Part shown: in pieces, positions 38,830 through 51,575 of the stretch
Layout of the letters: each line of letters starts with the position of its first letter
Numbering within the stretch: position 1 is the first letter of the stretch
Source: Colius striatus
Taxonomy: Eukaryota; Chordata; Aves; Coliiformes; Coliidae
NCBI RefSeq assembly: GCF_028858725.1
Contig: NC_084761.1
Coordinates: forward strand, 22,040,501 to 22,104,500
Direction of reading: 5' to 3'
Length of the DNA stretch: 64,000 nt
Program-made: the position numbers and the translations under genes
The notes under the pieces: model-generated
The model's database searches: none
Seen by the model: only the letters and a program-made list of their open reading frames with translations
What the model was told of the DNA's origin: nothing

Positions 38830-41800
38830 GACCTAGTCCCTAACAACGTCTTTGTGTTTTGAGCAGACTGGAAACTGCCCACGCAGGTTTGAAAGGAGGA
38901 CTACAGCTTTTTGTAACACATAACATGTCTTTCACCATGCAAAAGACACCTTTGCTGGGGAAAGCTGTTGCTTCTCATTTCTGGCTTCTTGCAAGTGCAG
39001 AGGACATTTTTACAACTCCCTGCAAAAGAAAGTTCTGACTCAGAGGAGGATAGAACTCAAGCCAAACACAACTGCAAGATCCACCTTTCTGTTTACTACA
39101 AGAGCTTTCATCCTATTTACTTCTATTTTCCAGTTACTCCATCTCCTTGTGTTTCCAGAAGCAACCCTTGCCCATGTCACCTTCATCTCCTCCACAGATC
39201 CTGCCGGGGTGCTCAGCATCGTCATGCCTCATGCACGTCAGACAAGTTTATTCCTGGGAACCACCAGCACACTTCCAGTTTGTTGCAGAGCTCGAGAGCC
39301 ATGGAGACACTGAAAGGATCCAGAGGATGAGGAGGGCTGAGAGCAATAATGACTGGTAGCAGGTGGTGGCAACAGGATATTTAGTCCATGAGAAGGGTGA
39401 AGCAGAGGGAATGAGTGGAAAACCAAGACTCAGGCAAGAGGGCTGCAGTGCTCTGGCCGTGACTATATTTCTGTCTGAAGTCTGTGGTATGGAAAGTTGC
39501 TATGAGAGGGTGGCTCCACAGGAAGCTTGTGAAACTGGTCCCATCTTAGGTGGTGACAAATGATCTTGTTGTCATCCTCCCTATGGTCTTTTACTGAGAT
39601 GGCCTATAGCATTGGCCAGTTGTGGAAAAATATATCTCTCTACTGACCTCAAATAATCCAGGGAGGTTCAGCCCTGGGCACGGGGACAACCCAGAAGAAC
39701 TTCAAGGCACCCTGTCCTAATTTTATCATTCCAACAAACTTTTCATCCAGAGGCAAAAAAGAATAAGCTCTGGGAGACAATTAGTGCCTCCAGGCAGCAA
39801 GGAGGAGAGGAGGGAGCCAGACCGTGTCCTGCTGCTGACCAGTGCAAGGCCCAAATGAAACAATAAAAAAAGATGTAAAGAACAATTAAATTTCCTCAGT
39901 TCCTCTATTGTCTTTCCTAGGGTGACAGGGCTTTGGGCACAGTTTCCCAGCCAGCCTGTGCCCTGCTTCAGGAGGAGGACTGAGAGTGATGCAGGTAGTG
40001 ACTCAACGCTGCTTACTTGGAATGATTGAGGAGAGCATGAAAGGACGGCATTCATCTACGTCAATTAAAGCTGTCTGGGGACCTTGCTTCAGCAGAGGAT
40101 CACACGTGCTAGGGACTTGCCTCTTGACAGTCCCACTTACTGTGCCATGTGCCCTGCTCCACAGGATGTGCTCAGTGCCTGCTGTCCTTCACCTAATGCT
40201 CCTTTGCAAAGAATCCTCCAACTTGAAGGGCATCCATCCCCATCGTCGCCACCAGACCCGACCCGTAGCCCAGAAGCTGTAACCCAAACAGCTCAGGTGC
40301 ATGGTACGTGCATGTGAGGTTCTTAAACCAGCTGAGAAAAAGAATCCATTGAAACTAGATCCCACACTGCTTTACTTCATGGGAGGACAGCCTGCTTTTT
40401 CACTGCTAATCCAGCATCATGTTTCCATCCCAGAGGTACAAAAACGGGCCAAAAGTGAGAGGGGGGTGCCTGGGAGAAAAAATGATGATCGGCTGGTGTG
40501 TAGTGGCTGGCACAGGTGCAGCCCTGAGCAGCCTCAGGAGGGATGGCCAATCCTGTCTCCTGTCCCCATTGAGGCTGCTCAAATGCCATGTTTCAAATCT
40601 CTAGCTTTAGCTTCAGCCAGAGGTCAGTGCCAGCAGGAGCTGGAGATGGTGCTGGAAGAGGAGTGAGGAGCAGAGGGGCAAATCTGACTGAAAAGTAGAT
40701 GCAGTGTGGAGTGGTTGTGATTTTCAGGACTGCCTAAGGGACTTGGAAAACCAATTCCTATTTCATTGAGCATTATAATATTCTAGGCATCTTTGAAAAC
40801 CTCTGTCAAGACTTACAAACCATTAATTTTCATGTCCAGCTTGGGGGAGCAGCCTGTTCTATCCCAACACTCAGTTTAAGCTTCACCTTAATGTAAAATA
40901 ATTAAAGTATTGAGTTTTTGTTACTAGGACATCTCCATTTCTAAGTTGTCCTTGTGTCTTCCATTATATTCTCTTTATACTTTGATACTAACTCTATTAT
41001 TGTTACGTTTCTTACTGATATCTGCAGGTCTGGGATTGAATTGTATTCCTGCAGACAGCCTGCTAACAGACCCCCAGGTTCCTTTCCCTTGTTTAGTGAG
41101 TTAACCCCCCCACCAGCAGAGCTTTCCCCTTTGCCTGCCGTTTCACTCAGGCAGTGATTTTATGTTCTTTTTGGATGAACATCCTGTAAGATTCATATAA
41201 CCAATTTTCTTGCTGAAATGTCTCTAGTGTTGGGCCACAAGCACTCTGCCATTCATTACCCTCTGAACAGCCTCTACTCCTCAAAGCTTCAAGTTTCTCA
41301 AGGGATATTATTCCTGGGCATAATAAACAGGAGCCAGGTTACCAAGCTGCAAGGGGAGGACCCTGAAGTGCTCTCCGTCCCTTGCCAAAGCAGTGGAGGG
41401 GGTCAGTGCTCCATCTCAGAGCAACTAGCAGAGAATTAACAGCTGGATGGGGGATAAATGAGCATGACCAGTCTCAAGGTGAAGGGTGTAATGCTGTGTC
41501 ACACGTACAGATCCTCTGCTTTCACTCCCACCTCCTCCCTGTGTCAGATGAAGATGAAGCGTGCAGTGCTGCAGTACAGCTGATGACTCTCTCATAACAA
41601 TGCTACATTTTCAGCAACAGCCCCTTTGGGCAAAGAGCCCTCCTCTTGTTCTTTCAATTTGCCAAACATGACTGGTGAAAGGCTGAGCTGGATTCTCGGG
41701 CAGCATTGTCTATGGCACTGTCTTCAGTGAAACCCCATCAACCCATCCTTCCTGAAGATGTGAGCCAGCCTGCTGGAGATGCATGGGAGCGGATGCCCAG

Positions 41801-43048
41801 CAGCTACGGCTTTGCAGCGCAGCCGTGCACCACAGCACACTGCCCCAGCCCATCATCTCCTTTGGCACACTGGAGATGTGCTGCCTGCAGGCAGGTCTGC
41901 AGACAAAGCAGAGGCACCATGGAAACTGCCAGAGAAGAAAGGCACTGCAGGAAGAGTAGGGAGAGTGAGCTGGGCCAGCCCTGCGAGGAATCCCCAAAGA
42001 ACTTCCCCCTGCCTCGCCTTCACCCCCCGAAGCCACAGCCCCCGCTGCACACAACCAAGACGTGACCTGCCCATGGATTTGAGTGGGATCAGGGGTTCAC
42101 CTCCTGTCTTCTGATAAAACAAATCCAGGAATTGGGACAAGCAGATACTCATTTTACACAGAACTGTGTTTTCTATCTCCAAGGTGATGATGCAAAGTAG
42201 GGCAGCCTGTGGGAAATATAGAGAAAGAACATTTACTCTCTAGTAGTTGTCACCAAACTGAAAAAAACAAAGAAAGCCTACCAGAAGGGAAATAAAGGAG
42301 TTGAAAGGAATACTTTGCACTCTAGAGGCTCAGGGGCCATTTCAGGGAAGTTTCAGCATCTGTTTCTGCATTTTTTTCCTCTTCCCTGTGTATTGACTGC
42401 CAGTGCTGCTGGAGAAAAGATGCCAAGCTAAAGGAAACCTCAGTCCCAGTGGGCACATGGCTGCTCTTCCTCCTTCTTCCTTTTAACATCTGCTGTTAGC
42501 AAAACCTTGATATACTTTAAGATAACCGTACAGAGAGGCACCAGCCAACAGAGTCCATGCTGCACCTTTTCCATCTAGTAGTCGTAGCAGAGCCCATGGG
42601 AGGATTCAGTGTAACACACGTTGTCTCCTATTGTTAAGGAACAGCTGAAACACAGTATAACTGCAGTTTTTGGTCTCGACATTTTGAAGAATGACAATTG
42701 TATTTGCTCCCACGAGGGAGATGGTATGGGATTTATAGAACTAATGTGGTTTTCCCCACATTACATCTTGATGGAACAGGTCACAGGTACCAGGAAACAA
42801 GCTCTGGCAATTCCCAGGCTGCTTGTATGGATGTCACAAAGCCACGGTGTGACATTAACAGTTCTTTTTCCTCTCCGGTGACTCTAAGTCTCAGTGGCAG
42901 ATGAATACAAATCATATAGGACAGTGGCAGAACATCATCACATGGATGTGACAGTCCTCTGGCTGCCAATGGCATGGCATAGATTAATGTCACATAAAGC
43001 TGGGGTTTGTATTTTGCTAGTCCAAGAGAGAGGGTGGACTTCATCTTT
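38830..43048. other. No gene recognised; moderately GC-rich between two CR1 copies
   Basis: Several overlapping open frames of 100-121 aa (39986-40282 +, 40301-40666 +, 41706-42065 +, 41779-42114 +) occur on both strands without a domain. The higher GC content lowers stop-codon frequency, which explains them. Confidence 0.55.
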
Positions 43049-43910
43049 CACAGAATCACAGCATCACAGAATGGTAGGGTTTGAAGGGACCTCTAAAGAT
43101 CATCCAGTCCAATCCCCCTGCTCAAGCAGAACCAGCTAGATCAGGTCACACAGGAACATGTCCTGGCAAGTTTTGAAAACCACCAGAGAAGGAGATTCCA
43201 CAACCTCCCCAGGCAGCCTGTGCCAGGGCTCCCCTCACCATTGAAGTAAAGAAGTTTTTCCTTAAATGGAACTTCTTGTATTCTAGCTTATGACCCCTAG
43301 TTTTATCACTGGACATTACAGAAAAAAAGTGTCACCCCATGCTCTTGACATGCACCTCTCAAATACTTGTAGGTGTTAACAAGGTCCCCCCTCAGTATCC
43401 CCTTCTCGAGGCTGAACAGTCCCAGATCCTGCAGCCTTTCCTTATAAGGAAGATGCTCCAGTCCCCTGATCATCTTGGTGGCCCTGCACTGGTCTCTCTC
43501 CAGAAGTTCTCTGTCCCTCTTGATCTGAGGAGCCCCAACAGAACACAGAACTCCAGATGAGGCCTCACCAGGGCAGAGCAGAGGGGGAGCAGAAGCTCCC
43601 TCTACCTGCTGGCCACACTCTTTTTAATGCATCCCAGGATGCCATTGACCTTCCTGGCCACGAGGGCACATTGCTGGCTCATGTTCAGTTTGTTATCAAC
43701 CAGGACTGCCATGTATCTCTCTGCAGAGCTGCTCCCCAGCAGGTCAATCCCCAGCCTGTCCTGGTGCATGGGGTTGACCCTTCCTAGGTGCAGGACTCTG
43801 CACTTGTCCTTGTTGAACCTCATGAGGCTCCTCTCTGCTCAACTCTCAAGCTGGTCAAGATCGTGCTGAATGGCAGCACAGCCTTCTGGTCCCCTCATCC
43901 CTTCTGCCAC
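43049..43910 (-). mobile_element. CR1 LINE, longest copy in the window, minus strand
   Basis: The element 3' end at 43049 shows three octamer-like terminal units (CAGAATCA, CAGCATCA, CAGAATGG). The body contains the RT C-terminal region in the minus-strand open frame 43602-43823, which includes [31 protein letters not shown] and [14 protein letters not shown]. Upstream parts reach the AACCTCATGAGGCTCC-type segment. The coding sequence is interrupted and the 5' part is missing. The right-hand limit is approximate. Confidence 0.93.
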
Positions 43911-43914
43911 TGCC

Positions 43915-45811
43915 ATGTTTAACTCCTGTGTGCTGCTGCCTGTGGTGTTTGGGCCTCTCCACGTGTCTGCAACAAAACAAACAGAATTTGCTTTCTTACC
44001 TCTAGCACTGAGACAGCAAAAGTCATTATATTCAGCAAATATAATGGTAACCTGGTACTTTGGGTTTTCATTGTAAAAGACTCTGCTTCTCAGTTCAATT
44101 TTTGACATGGCTTGTTTCGCTCCAGCCCTGTTCCTCTTTCCAAGCCTTTTCATGCCTTTTCCAAAGAGGCAAAGCAACAGACAAGACAGCCATCACCATT
44201 TGGAAAGGTAACGATTGCTGACAGGAGAACAACCAATGCCAGACAGTTTGAATAACACCTGCCCACACAACAGGACATCCAGCAGCCTTCCCCGTGGGCT
44301 AGTAGAGAGAAATAACATTTCCTGGGCAGGCAAGCTGCTTTTTTCCAGAGTTAGTTGCCATCTAATATTGAAGAAAACATTACTCTCTCTCAGCCTCACC
44401 TGCCACCAGCTTCATCTGGAATACTTCCATTTGCCCCCTGAAACTGCTACCTGGCATCCAAAGTCCAAGACAATGTGTGTGTGCTCAGCATTAGCCAGCA
44501 CAGCCGTACCTCCCCGCTCCAGCCATTGCTTGCTGCTACAAACCACTCAAGAAGCTCTCCAAGGAAGGATTTTCTCTGCATGCACCATTCAGCACCTACC
44601 AAACGCTTTAGTGTATTTGACTATTACTTAAAACTGTCACTTTCACACATCAAAGAGGTGAGTATGCACAATTTAGGACAACATAAACATGGAGTACCTG
44701 ATCAGCAAAGGAAGAAAGTATGAGTTAAAAGCTGCAATCAATGTGGCCCCAGGTGTGGGAAAACTCTTTGGCAACAAATAGTATACAAAATGCAGCAGAG
44801 GAGCGGTGATTGGAGCACCTGAGACGGGACAGTGCCAAATTCAGGCTCAAAAACTGCAAAATGACTGCGGGTGCTTCTCCCTGATGGAAGCTGATGATGG
44901 ACCCATTCTGCCACTGCATCTATATATAGCTACAGAGAGAGACTTGTGGCTATAGAACTATAAATATAGATAGAGGCTAAACCCAATTAGGCTGCATAGC
45001 TGCGTATTTTGAGACCTAAATAACTTTAAATATTTTGCCCCTGATTTCAATGGTATTATTCTGGTTTTTCCCTCAGTGTAAGAGCATGGCAAGGGGTCTG
45101 GCAGAGAGCAGTATGGTTTCAGAAAGGCCTGTGGTAACGAGGCAATGAGAGCATTAGAGGGAAAGGGATTCACCTTTAACCCTGGCACCCAGGCAACCAG
45201 TGACAAAGAGAGAAGGAATGGGCATAAAAAGCCAGGAAAAGAAAAAGAAGGTTATGTGAATCAAGAGGGAAAGGGAAATAATTTCCCTCTTACTTCAGGT
45301 TTTCCAGAGACTCATTGTGTTTTTTCCACAGTTGTGAATTTTGTCATAAGAGCAGTTCTGGTGTCAATGCAGACATTGAGTGCTTGGCTGGGCAGCATGG
45401 GCAGGGAAGGGAGTGGGATCTGGCCAAGGATCCAGATGCTATCCCAAGGCCCCCAACATCATCTCGAAGAGCAACCCTTAGCAAAAAGTATAAAGCACTC
45501 CTATCATCTGGCTCTTCCAAGAGCAAAATAAACCCCTGTCAAGTGGAAAACCCAGGAGAGGCAGTTAGTCAATATCCTCAGCATCACTCTGGGCATGGGG
45601 TTCAATCTACCTTCTCACATCAGACACGAGAGGTGAAGCCAAGACAGACCAGAAAACACCTCAGAGCTATAGATGGGAGGGGATGAGGAGAAGCCATTGG
45701 AGGATGAATTGTGGTGGCATAAATACTAAGCTGTGAAGTGGATGTGCCAGTGCAAGTCAAGGAATTTCAGTGGATTTAAAATTCACCTTTCAGTTTTGAA
45801 ATGTAAGAATC
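43915..45811. other. No gene recognised; spacer between two oppositely oriented CR1s
   Basis: Open frames of up to 138 aa (44215-44631 +) show no recognisable motif. Confidence 0.5.
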
Positions 45812-45829
45812 TTTTTTTTTTTTTTTTTA
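45812..45829 (+). repeat. T18 homopolymer
   Basis: Eighteen consecutive T, followed by an A/G-rich stretch (AAAATGAAAAAAAGAAGAAG), abutting a CR1. Confidence 0.9.
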
Positions 45830-45857
45830 AAATGAAAAAAAGAAGAAGAAGATATAT

Positions 45858-46578
45858 TTATGTACCAGTACAAGTTGGGGAATGAACTCTTAGAGAACAG
45901 TGTAGGGGAAAGGGACTTGCTGGTTCTGGTGCACAGCAGGATGAGCATGAGCCAGCAATGTGCCCTCATGGCTAAGAAGGCCAATGGCATCCTGGGGTGT
46001 ATTAGAAGGGGTGTGGGCAGTAGGTCAAGAGAGGTTCTCCTCCTCCTCTACTCTGCCCTCGTGAGACCACATCTGGAATCTTGTGTCCAGTTCTGGGCCC
46101 CTCAGTTCAAGAAGGACAGGGAGCTGCTGGAGAGAGTTCAGCACAGGGTCACTAACATGATGAAGAGAGTGGAGCGTCTCCCTCCTGATGAAAGGCTGAG
46201 GAAGCTGGGGCTCTTCAGCTTGGAGGAGACTGAGGGGTGACCTCATTAATGTTTACAAATATGTAAAGGGCAGGTGTCAGGAGGATGGAGCCAGGCTGTT
46301 GTCAGTGATGCCCAATGATAGGACAAGGGGCAATGGGTACAAACTGGAACAGAAGAGGTTCCGAAGAAATACAAGGAAGAATTTCTTCACTGTTCAGTTG
46401 AGGGAGCACTGGAACAGGCTGCCCAGATGGGCTGTTGAATCTCCTTCTCTGGAGACATTCAGAACCCACCTGGACAAGTTCCTGTGTGACCTACTCTAAG
46501 TGGTCCTGCTCTAGCAGGATGGTCGGACTAGATGATCTTTTGAGGTCCCTTCCAATCCTTAAGATTCTGTGATTCTGT
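45858..46578 (+). mobile_element. CR1 LINE, 5'-truncated, plus strand
   Basis: An open RT C-terminal fragment at 45860-46240 includes [38 protein letters not shown] and [11 protein letters not shown] one-base shift near 46237 moves the frame, which resumes at 46299-46499 ([31 protein letters not shown]). It ends with GATTCTGTGATTCTGT at 46563-46578. It is one of the better-preserved copies here but not functional. A T18 run (45812-45829) lies just upstream of the truncated 5' end. Confidence 0.94.
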
Positions 46579-49044
46579 AATATGAAAGCAGTATTGCAAG
46601 GTTCAGATTAATTAAGCTGGAAACTTCAGCTAAATAAATGGAGAGATGTTTCTATATTTGTTATATATCTTTTTGGTGAGCATCAAGTTCAGACTAGACA
46701 GCATAGCCCATTTCTGAACCAAGGTCTCATTACTCTGACTAAACCAAGGTAAGAGGTCAAGTACACTTTGTATTTGTGCACATGAAGAGGTCTTTTGGGC
46801 TAAACCTTGCAAGAAGTTATATACTAAGGCATCAGACATGACAAGCAAAGTCTGAGGGAGTGGTTATATTCCCAAAATATTCATCAAATACTACATCGAG
46901 CACTAGGTAACAAAAAGTTAGCTTTTTTTTGTAATAAAAGCACATTTTTGGTGTGCAGCAGGTAACAGAAAGGAAAGCAAACAGAAATACCAGCCATAGG
47001 GGAGAGGGGGGAACCCCCAAACCCAAACCAGATAATTGCATAAACACAAAGGCAAAAATGTATCTAACCACATCTGCTCCATATGCTCTTCAGAGTAGAG
47101 GAGAAGTGGAACATGCTTCTACCACAGAGACAAGGATGGAGTCAGGGAGTTTCCTACTTTTATATTAATGATGCTAAGGAAGAACACGTCACCTGCATCC
47201 CACATATCATGATGGATGCTCCCAGTGAAGGAGTTTGATGTGATCCACAAACCCAACCAGCCAAGTGCTTCTGCTCCTGATGTAGATGATCTAGAGGCTT
47301 TCCCAGCTCTGTCCTAAACTGGGTGTCACAAGCCAACCCTGCCCTCGCTGGGCCTTCCTCTCTGACCCTAAACAACCAAGAAATTTCAGTTTCATAAAAC
47401 TAAGAGATCTTTGTGTTGATGGAACTTCTGCATTTATCTGGTCCACTAATGACTGTGAAGAGTAATTCAGTGCCCAAGTACCTACATTTCCCTGTGCATC
47501 ACTCTGCGGTCTGAGGCAGAGCAGGTACTCAACCCAGATGCAAGTAGTTTCAGCTACCCTCAGAGAAGTATTTTCCCAGCTTGATGAAAATCTATCCTGG
47601 ATGCAGCACAAAAGCATCTTTCTGGTCTGTCGCAAACAGCAGACAAAAGCCAGGGCTTGTGGCTGGTGCGTTGTCCCAGAGCTTGGCCATCTTGCAAGTT
47701 CCCTGGGAACAGAAGGGTCTTTTTTTCCCCCCTGGAATTACACATCTAGCTTCATCAACGTGACCAGCTGGGGGATGTGGCACCGCAAACCATGTGGGTT
47801 GTGTGCAGCAGTTTTGCCCTCTGCTGGCCGGAGCCTCGGTGAGGGTCCCCGGGAGCCCCTTGCCTCACAGGCTGTCCCTCCCCGGAGCTGTTCCTCCGCG
47901 GGGCTGCCACCAGCATTCCTCAAGGCAGCAGAGCAAGAATTACCGACAGCAACAGAGTTGGTGTGTGTCAGCTAGGGGGTAGTGGTTCTTCCCTGGGAAT
48001 GGCTGTATCTAAAAGTCTAGAGAAAAAAAAAGAGCAGGATAAAACCCTCTAAATTGGAGCCACAGCCTCTGCCCCAGCCCTGCAAAAGGCAAGCAAGAAG
48101 CAGGGTAGGTTAAATGACATTAGGTAAAATTACACTGTATTGGAAAGCTTTTCCCATTAGACTCATCTCACTCTTCACTTTATTGCAGGTCCTATCCTTT
48201 GCACAGATCATTAGGACTGAACACTGCAACAAGACGTTCAGAAGCTGCAGAGATGCACATGGCTAGGGCCTTGCAACACAGGTTGGAAAGAGAAAATCCA
48301 CTGCAGAAACACAGGCAGCTCTTCTGCCCACACAGCCATCTCTTGCTTTGAAGTGCTGCTGGTTTGTCCTTTCCCTGCACTTCTCCCCTACTTCTTTTCA
48401 CCTTCGGGTGTTTGGTCCTCCTCCAAATGTTGTAAGGCAATAAAACCCCAGCCAGTGTTTATCCAGCTTAAAATAAGTCGCCTTGGCAACAGCAAGCAAA
48501 AGAAAAACCCCTCCCATATTTTCATGCCTCCATTTTCTCCTGGTTCTACAGCAGCTGGTGTTGCTGGGATAACAGCTAGGCATGCTAAGTATGCCATCAA
48601 CACTGGTGCCAGCCAAGGGAGGCATGACAATGGGAGCTGACCCAGCTCTGCTTGTAAACTAACAAAAATCTGGGGGCTGCCAGCTTCCCTGGAGAATCAT
48701 CTGGCCTCTCAGCACTGGCAGCTCCTGAGTTCAGAGCATCTGGGCACCACCAGCAGCCACCTCTTCCTTCTAGGGCAAGCCCAAGTGTCCCCAGCTCTGT
48801 CCCCTTTGGGGATAAGGATGCCATTAGAATGTCTGTATGGTTGCTTTGAATACATGTTCAACCAGCGTGTGAACACTGTGAACTTCAGACACCAGACACT
48901 GTGACTTTCTGCAAAGCCCAAGCACTAAGATACATGGCAAGGACTCCATTTGCAGCAAATCTGGTTCACCCACCGTGGGTAATTCAGCCAGGCACTTAGG
49001 GTCTGTTTACACACAATGCCTTCCCTCAGCAATGAAGTCAGCTT

Positions 49045-49135
49045 AAAATTTCCCGCTGTTATTTGTCCAGATTTGGCTCAGAATTTCTCACCATTATTTC
49101 CTCAGATTCCTCTGAAAATTTCCCACTATTGCAGA
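49045..49135 (+). repeat. 35-bp tandem repeat, about 2.6 copies
   Basis: AAAATTTCCCGCTGTTATTT at 49045, AGAATTTCTCACCATTATTT at 49080 and AAAATTTCCCACTATT at 49115 recur at exactly 35 bp. Internal identity is partial, so the array is old. Confidence 0.8.
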
Positions 49136-51552
49136 GCCACAGCTGAGAGGCAGAAGCACATCTCATGCTACTTTTGGTAGAGAGCAACTTCTTTAACACC
49201 ATCCATGGAAACTTAATCTCCTATAGGTAAGATAACCATATTATTTCCCACTCAAGCACATTTCAAAGTCACCCAAGCATACCTCATCTAATTATTTTCT
49301 ACAGTTAGGCAGCATTATTCTCATGATTTAATCCTGTCTGAGATCATTAGACACTATGGTACCATAAGTAAGCAATTACAACGCTGACCTGTGTTCTAGG
49401 GGACCTAGGCAGGAAAGTGCCTTTGTCATCTATCAGAAGGTAATTTTCTAATTAGATTTAGAGCCTCTCTAGAAAAAGATAATTTACATACCCGCTTGCT
49501 TTCAAGGACTGGCTTAAACTGATTTTTACTGGGATACACAATATATGTTAGGGAAAAAAATGGTACAGAATATCAGCATTAGCTGTGTAAGATCAAACAG
49601 ATAGAACAGTCGATGTTAAATGGGACTTACAAGAGTAAACAAAAGGAAGGGCATAGTTTTGGGGAATACAGCACATCAAGCGAGGAGGCAGACAGATTTA
49701 GCAAGTTCTCTCACTGCAGAGTCCCATGCCCAGACAAGAGCACTTTGGCAACCCAAGTCTCCTGCAGGAACAGTAATTCAGTGCCATTTTCTTTTTCCAC
49801 AGACTTTACTTGTTCCAGGTGAGAGTAAGATTGAAGACAGTCAAACAAGAAATGTATAAATTAACAGAAGATGCAAAATGTAAGGTAGAAAAAAAAAAGC
49901 ACTTTTCTATGCTGCAGGACAGGTGGAAAGGGCAGCAGGGTACAAGCACCCTGCTGTGAGTGGGATCCTGAAGTGACTGCAGACCACTGGCTGCTGAAAA
50001 CCCTCAGGGCCAGTGATTTTGGAGTACTAGGCTGCTACTTTTGAGCATGGGTGTTTTACCAAACGCACAGTCTTCCTTCCAGCACTTGTACTACACAAAC
50101 ACAGCTTGTGGGAGGAAGAGAGTCACAAAACAGGAGGATGCATACCTAGAGATGTGGGTAACGCAAGCATCTCCTAGAGGTGTGCCGTGGCTCTGTGGTG
50201 AGAGCAAGGAGGCCCTGCTGCCCATTTTGCACCACTCAGGTCCTCCACTTGCTTATGAAAACATAAGTCTTTCTTGCTACTACACCTCCATCCTGCTTCC
50301 AAGCTCTTTATCTGTATGAAGCCTTGCACAATGGAGCCCTGGTCCTTATTACAAAGTACTCACCAGGCCAACTAAACTTGGAAATGCTGCATCAGAGGTG
50401 AAATCAAAGACGCCCTCATGGGGACAAGATTACGGATGACAAGATCCACAGTCCTCAGGTCTTTGACTTTAACACAGACCTCTCTTTTTAATTGAAGATC
50501 CAAATCACAAATGTTCTGCTGGCACCAAGGACCTCACTGAGTTGCAGAGTCTGCAACTAGTGGAAAAGAGGTAAAAATATGAGCGCTAAAAATAATGTCA
50601 GATTGAGCCCTATGCTGGGTCACAAAGAGCAGAATCAATGCTGGATTTTGCTCCAGGCAGATTTATTTGCAATGATGTTCTTTCAGAACACTCCACAGTC
50701 AAGGGAGACAGAACAATCAGCAAAACCAAACAAGTAGTCCAAGGTTATGAATTCCTGTAGTTTTACAGTATCACCTTGAATTTTAGAGTAAAATGTGGCA
50801 GTTCTTGCAGTAGAGTTGGGGGAAAGGGAAAAAAAGTCACTGTTGGAAGCTCCTAGGTATGGATAATCCTGGAGAAAAACAGCACAGTGGAGAATGCAAC
50901 TGTAAGCAACAAACCAAACCACCCCAGGTAAATGTGCCAGACTTGGCTAAAGGCAGCCTCCTTTGGAAAGGTTGAACATGAAGTACCTTTAGGGTAAAAC
51001 TCAGTTATGGACCCCTCTTCTTAGCACGTGCTGATGGGGAGAGACAACAGCAGTAGATATTAACTGTCATGTGTACCTAAAGACGAAAAAAACCCAACCA
51101 TAAACCATTCTGGCATACTTAGGAATACAAGTCTGCTTTGTGAAAGCACACAGACCACCTGAAATAAGTGGCAAAAAGTCTTATTGTCGACTCGTAGGAA
51201 AGATCTGAACCCTATCCTGATGAAGCAGATTGCTGAACTTGTTTGTAACAGGACAGGAAAAGACCTGTTTAATTGTAAATACATAACCTATATAAATATG
51301 GCCAGGAACAAAAGGGTGACTTCTCTTGGCATGTTTTCAAGTCGGGAATTGTTACTAAAAGAGCAAAATTCCAAAACTTATGCTTTTGCAATTTTGCTCC
51401 AGTTTCTGCAAAACATAAAATGTTTGAATCACTTATGATCTGAATTATTTATAATATGGATGAATTTTTTACTTAAATGAATTTCAGCTGAATCCCAAAC
51501 CTTTTATCCAGAGCAGACTGTTAGGTTTTACCCCCTTCACATCAAAGAAAAA

Positions 51553-51575
51553 AAACAAACCAAACCAAACCAAAC
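51553..51575 (+). repeat. (CAAAC)n short microsatellite
   Basis: Four consecutive CAAAC/CCAAA units. Confidence 0.75.

Noticed and set aside
43602..43823. 73-aa frame as a host gene
   Set aside because: It is the C-terminal part of a CR1 reverse transcriptase on the element strand, with the characteristic [11 protein letters not shown] segment.
45860..46240. 126-aa frame as a host gene
   Set aside because: Also CR1 reverse-transcriptase remnant, followed by the CR1 3'UTR and terminal repeats.
47538..47975. 145-aa plus-strand open frame
   Set aside because: Lies in a GC-richer patch with several competing frames, no recognisable motif and no splice or promoter context.
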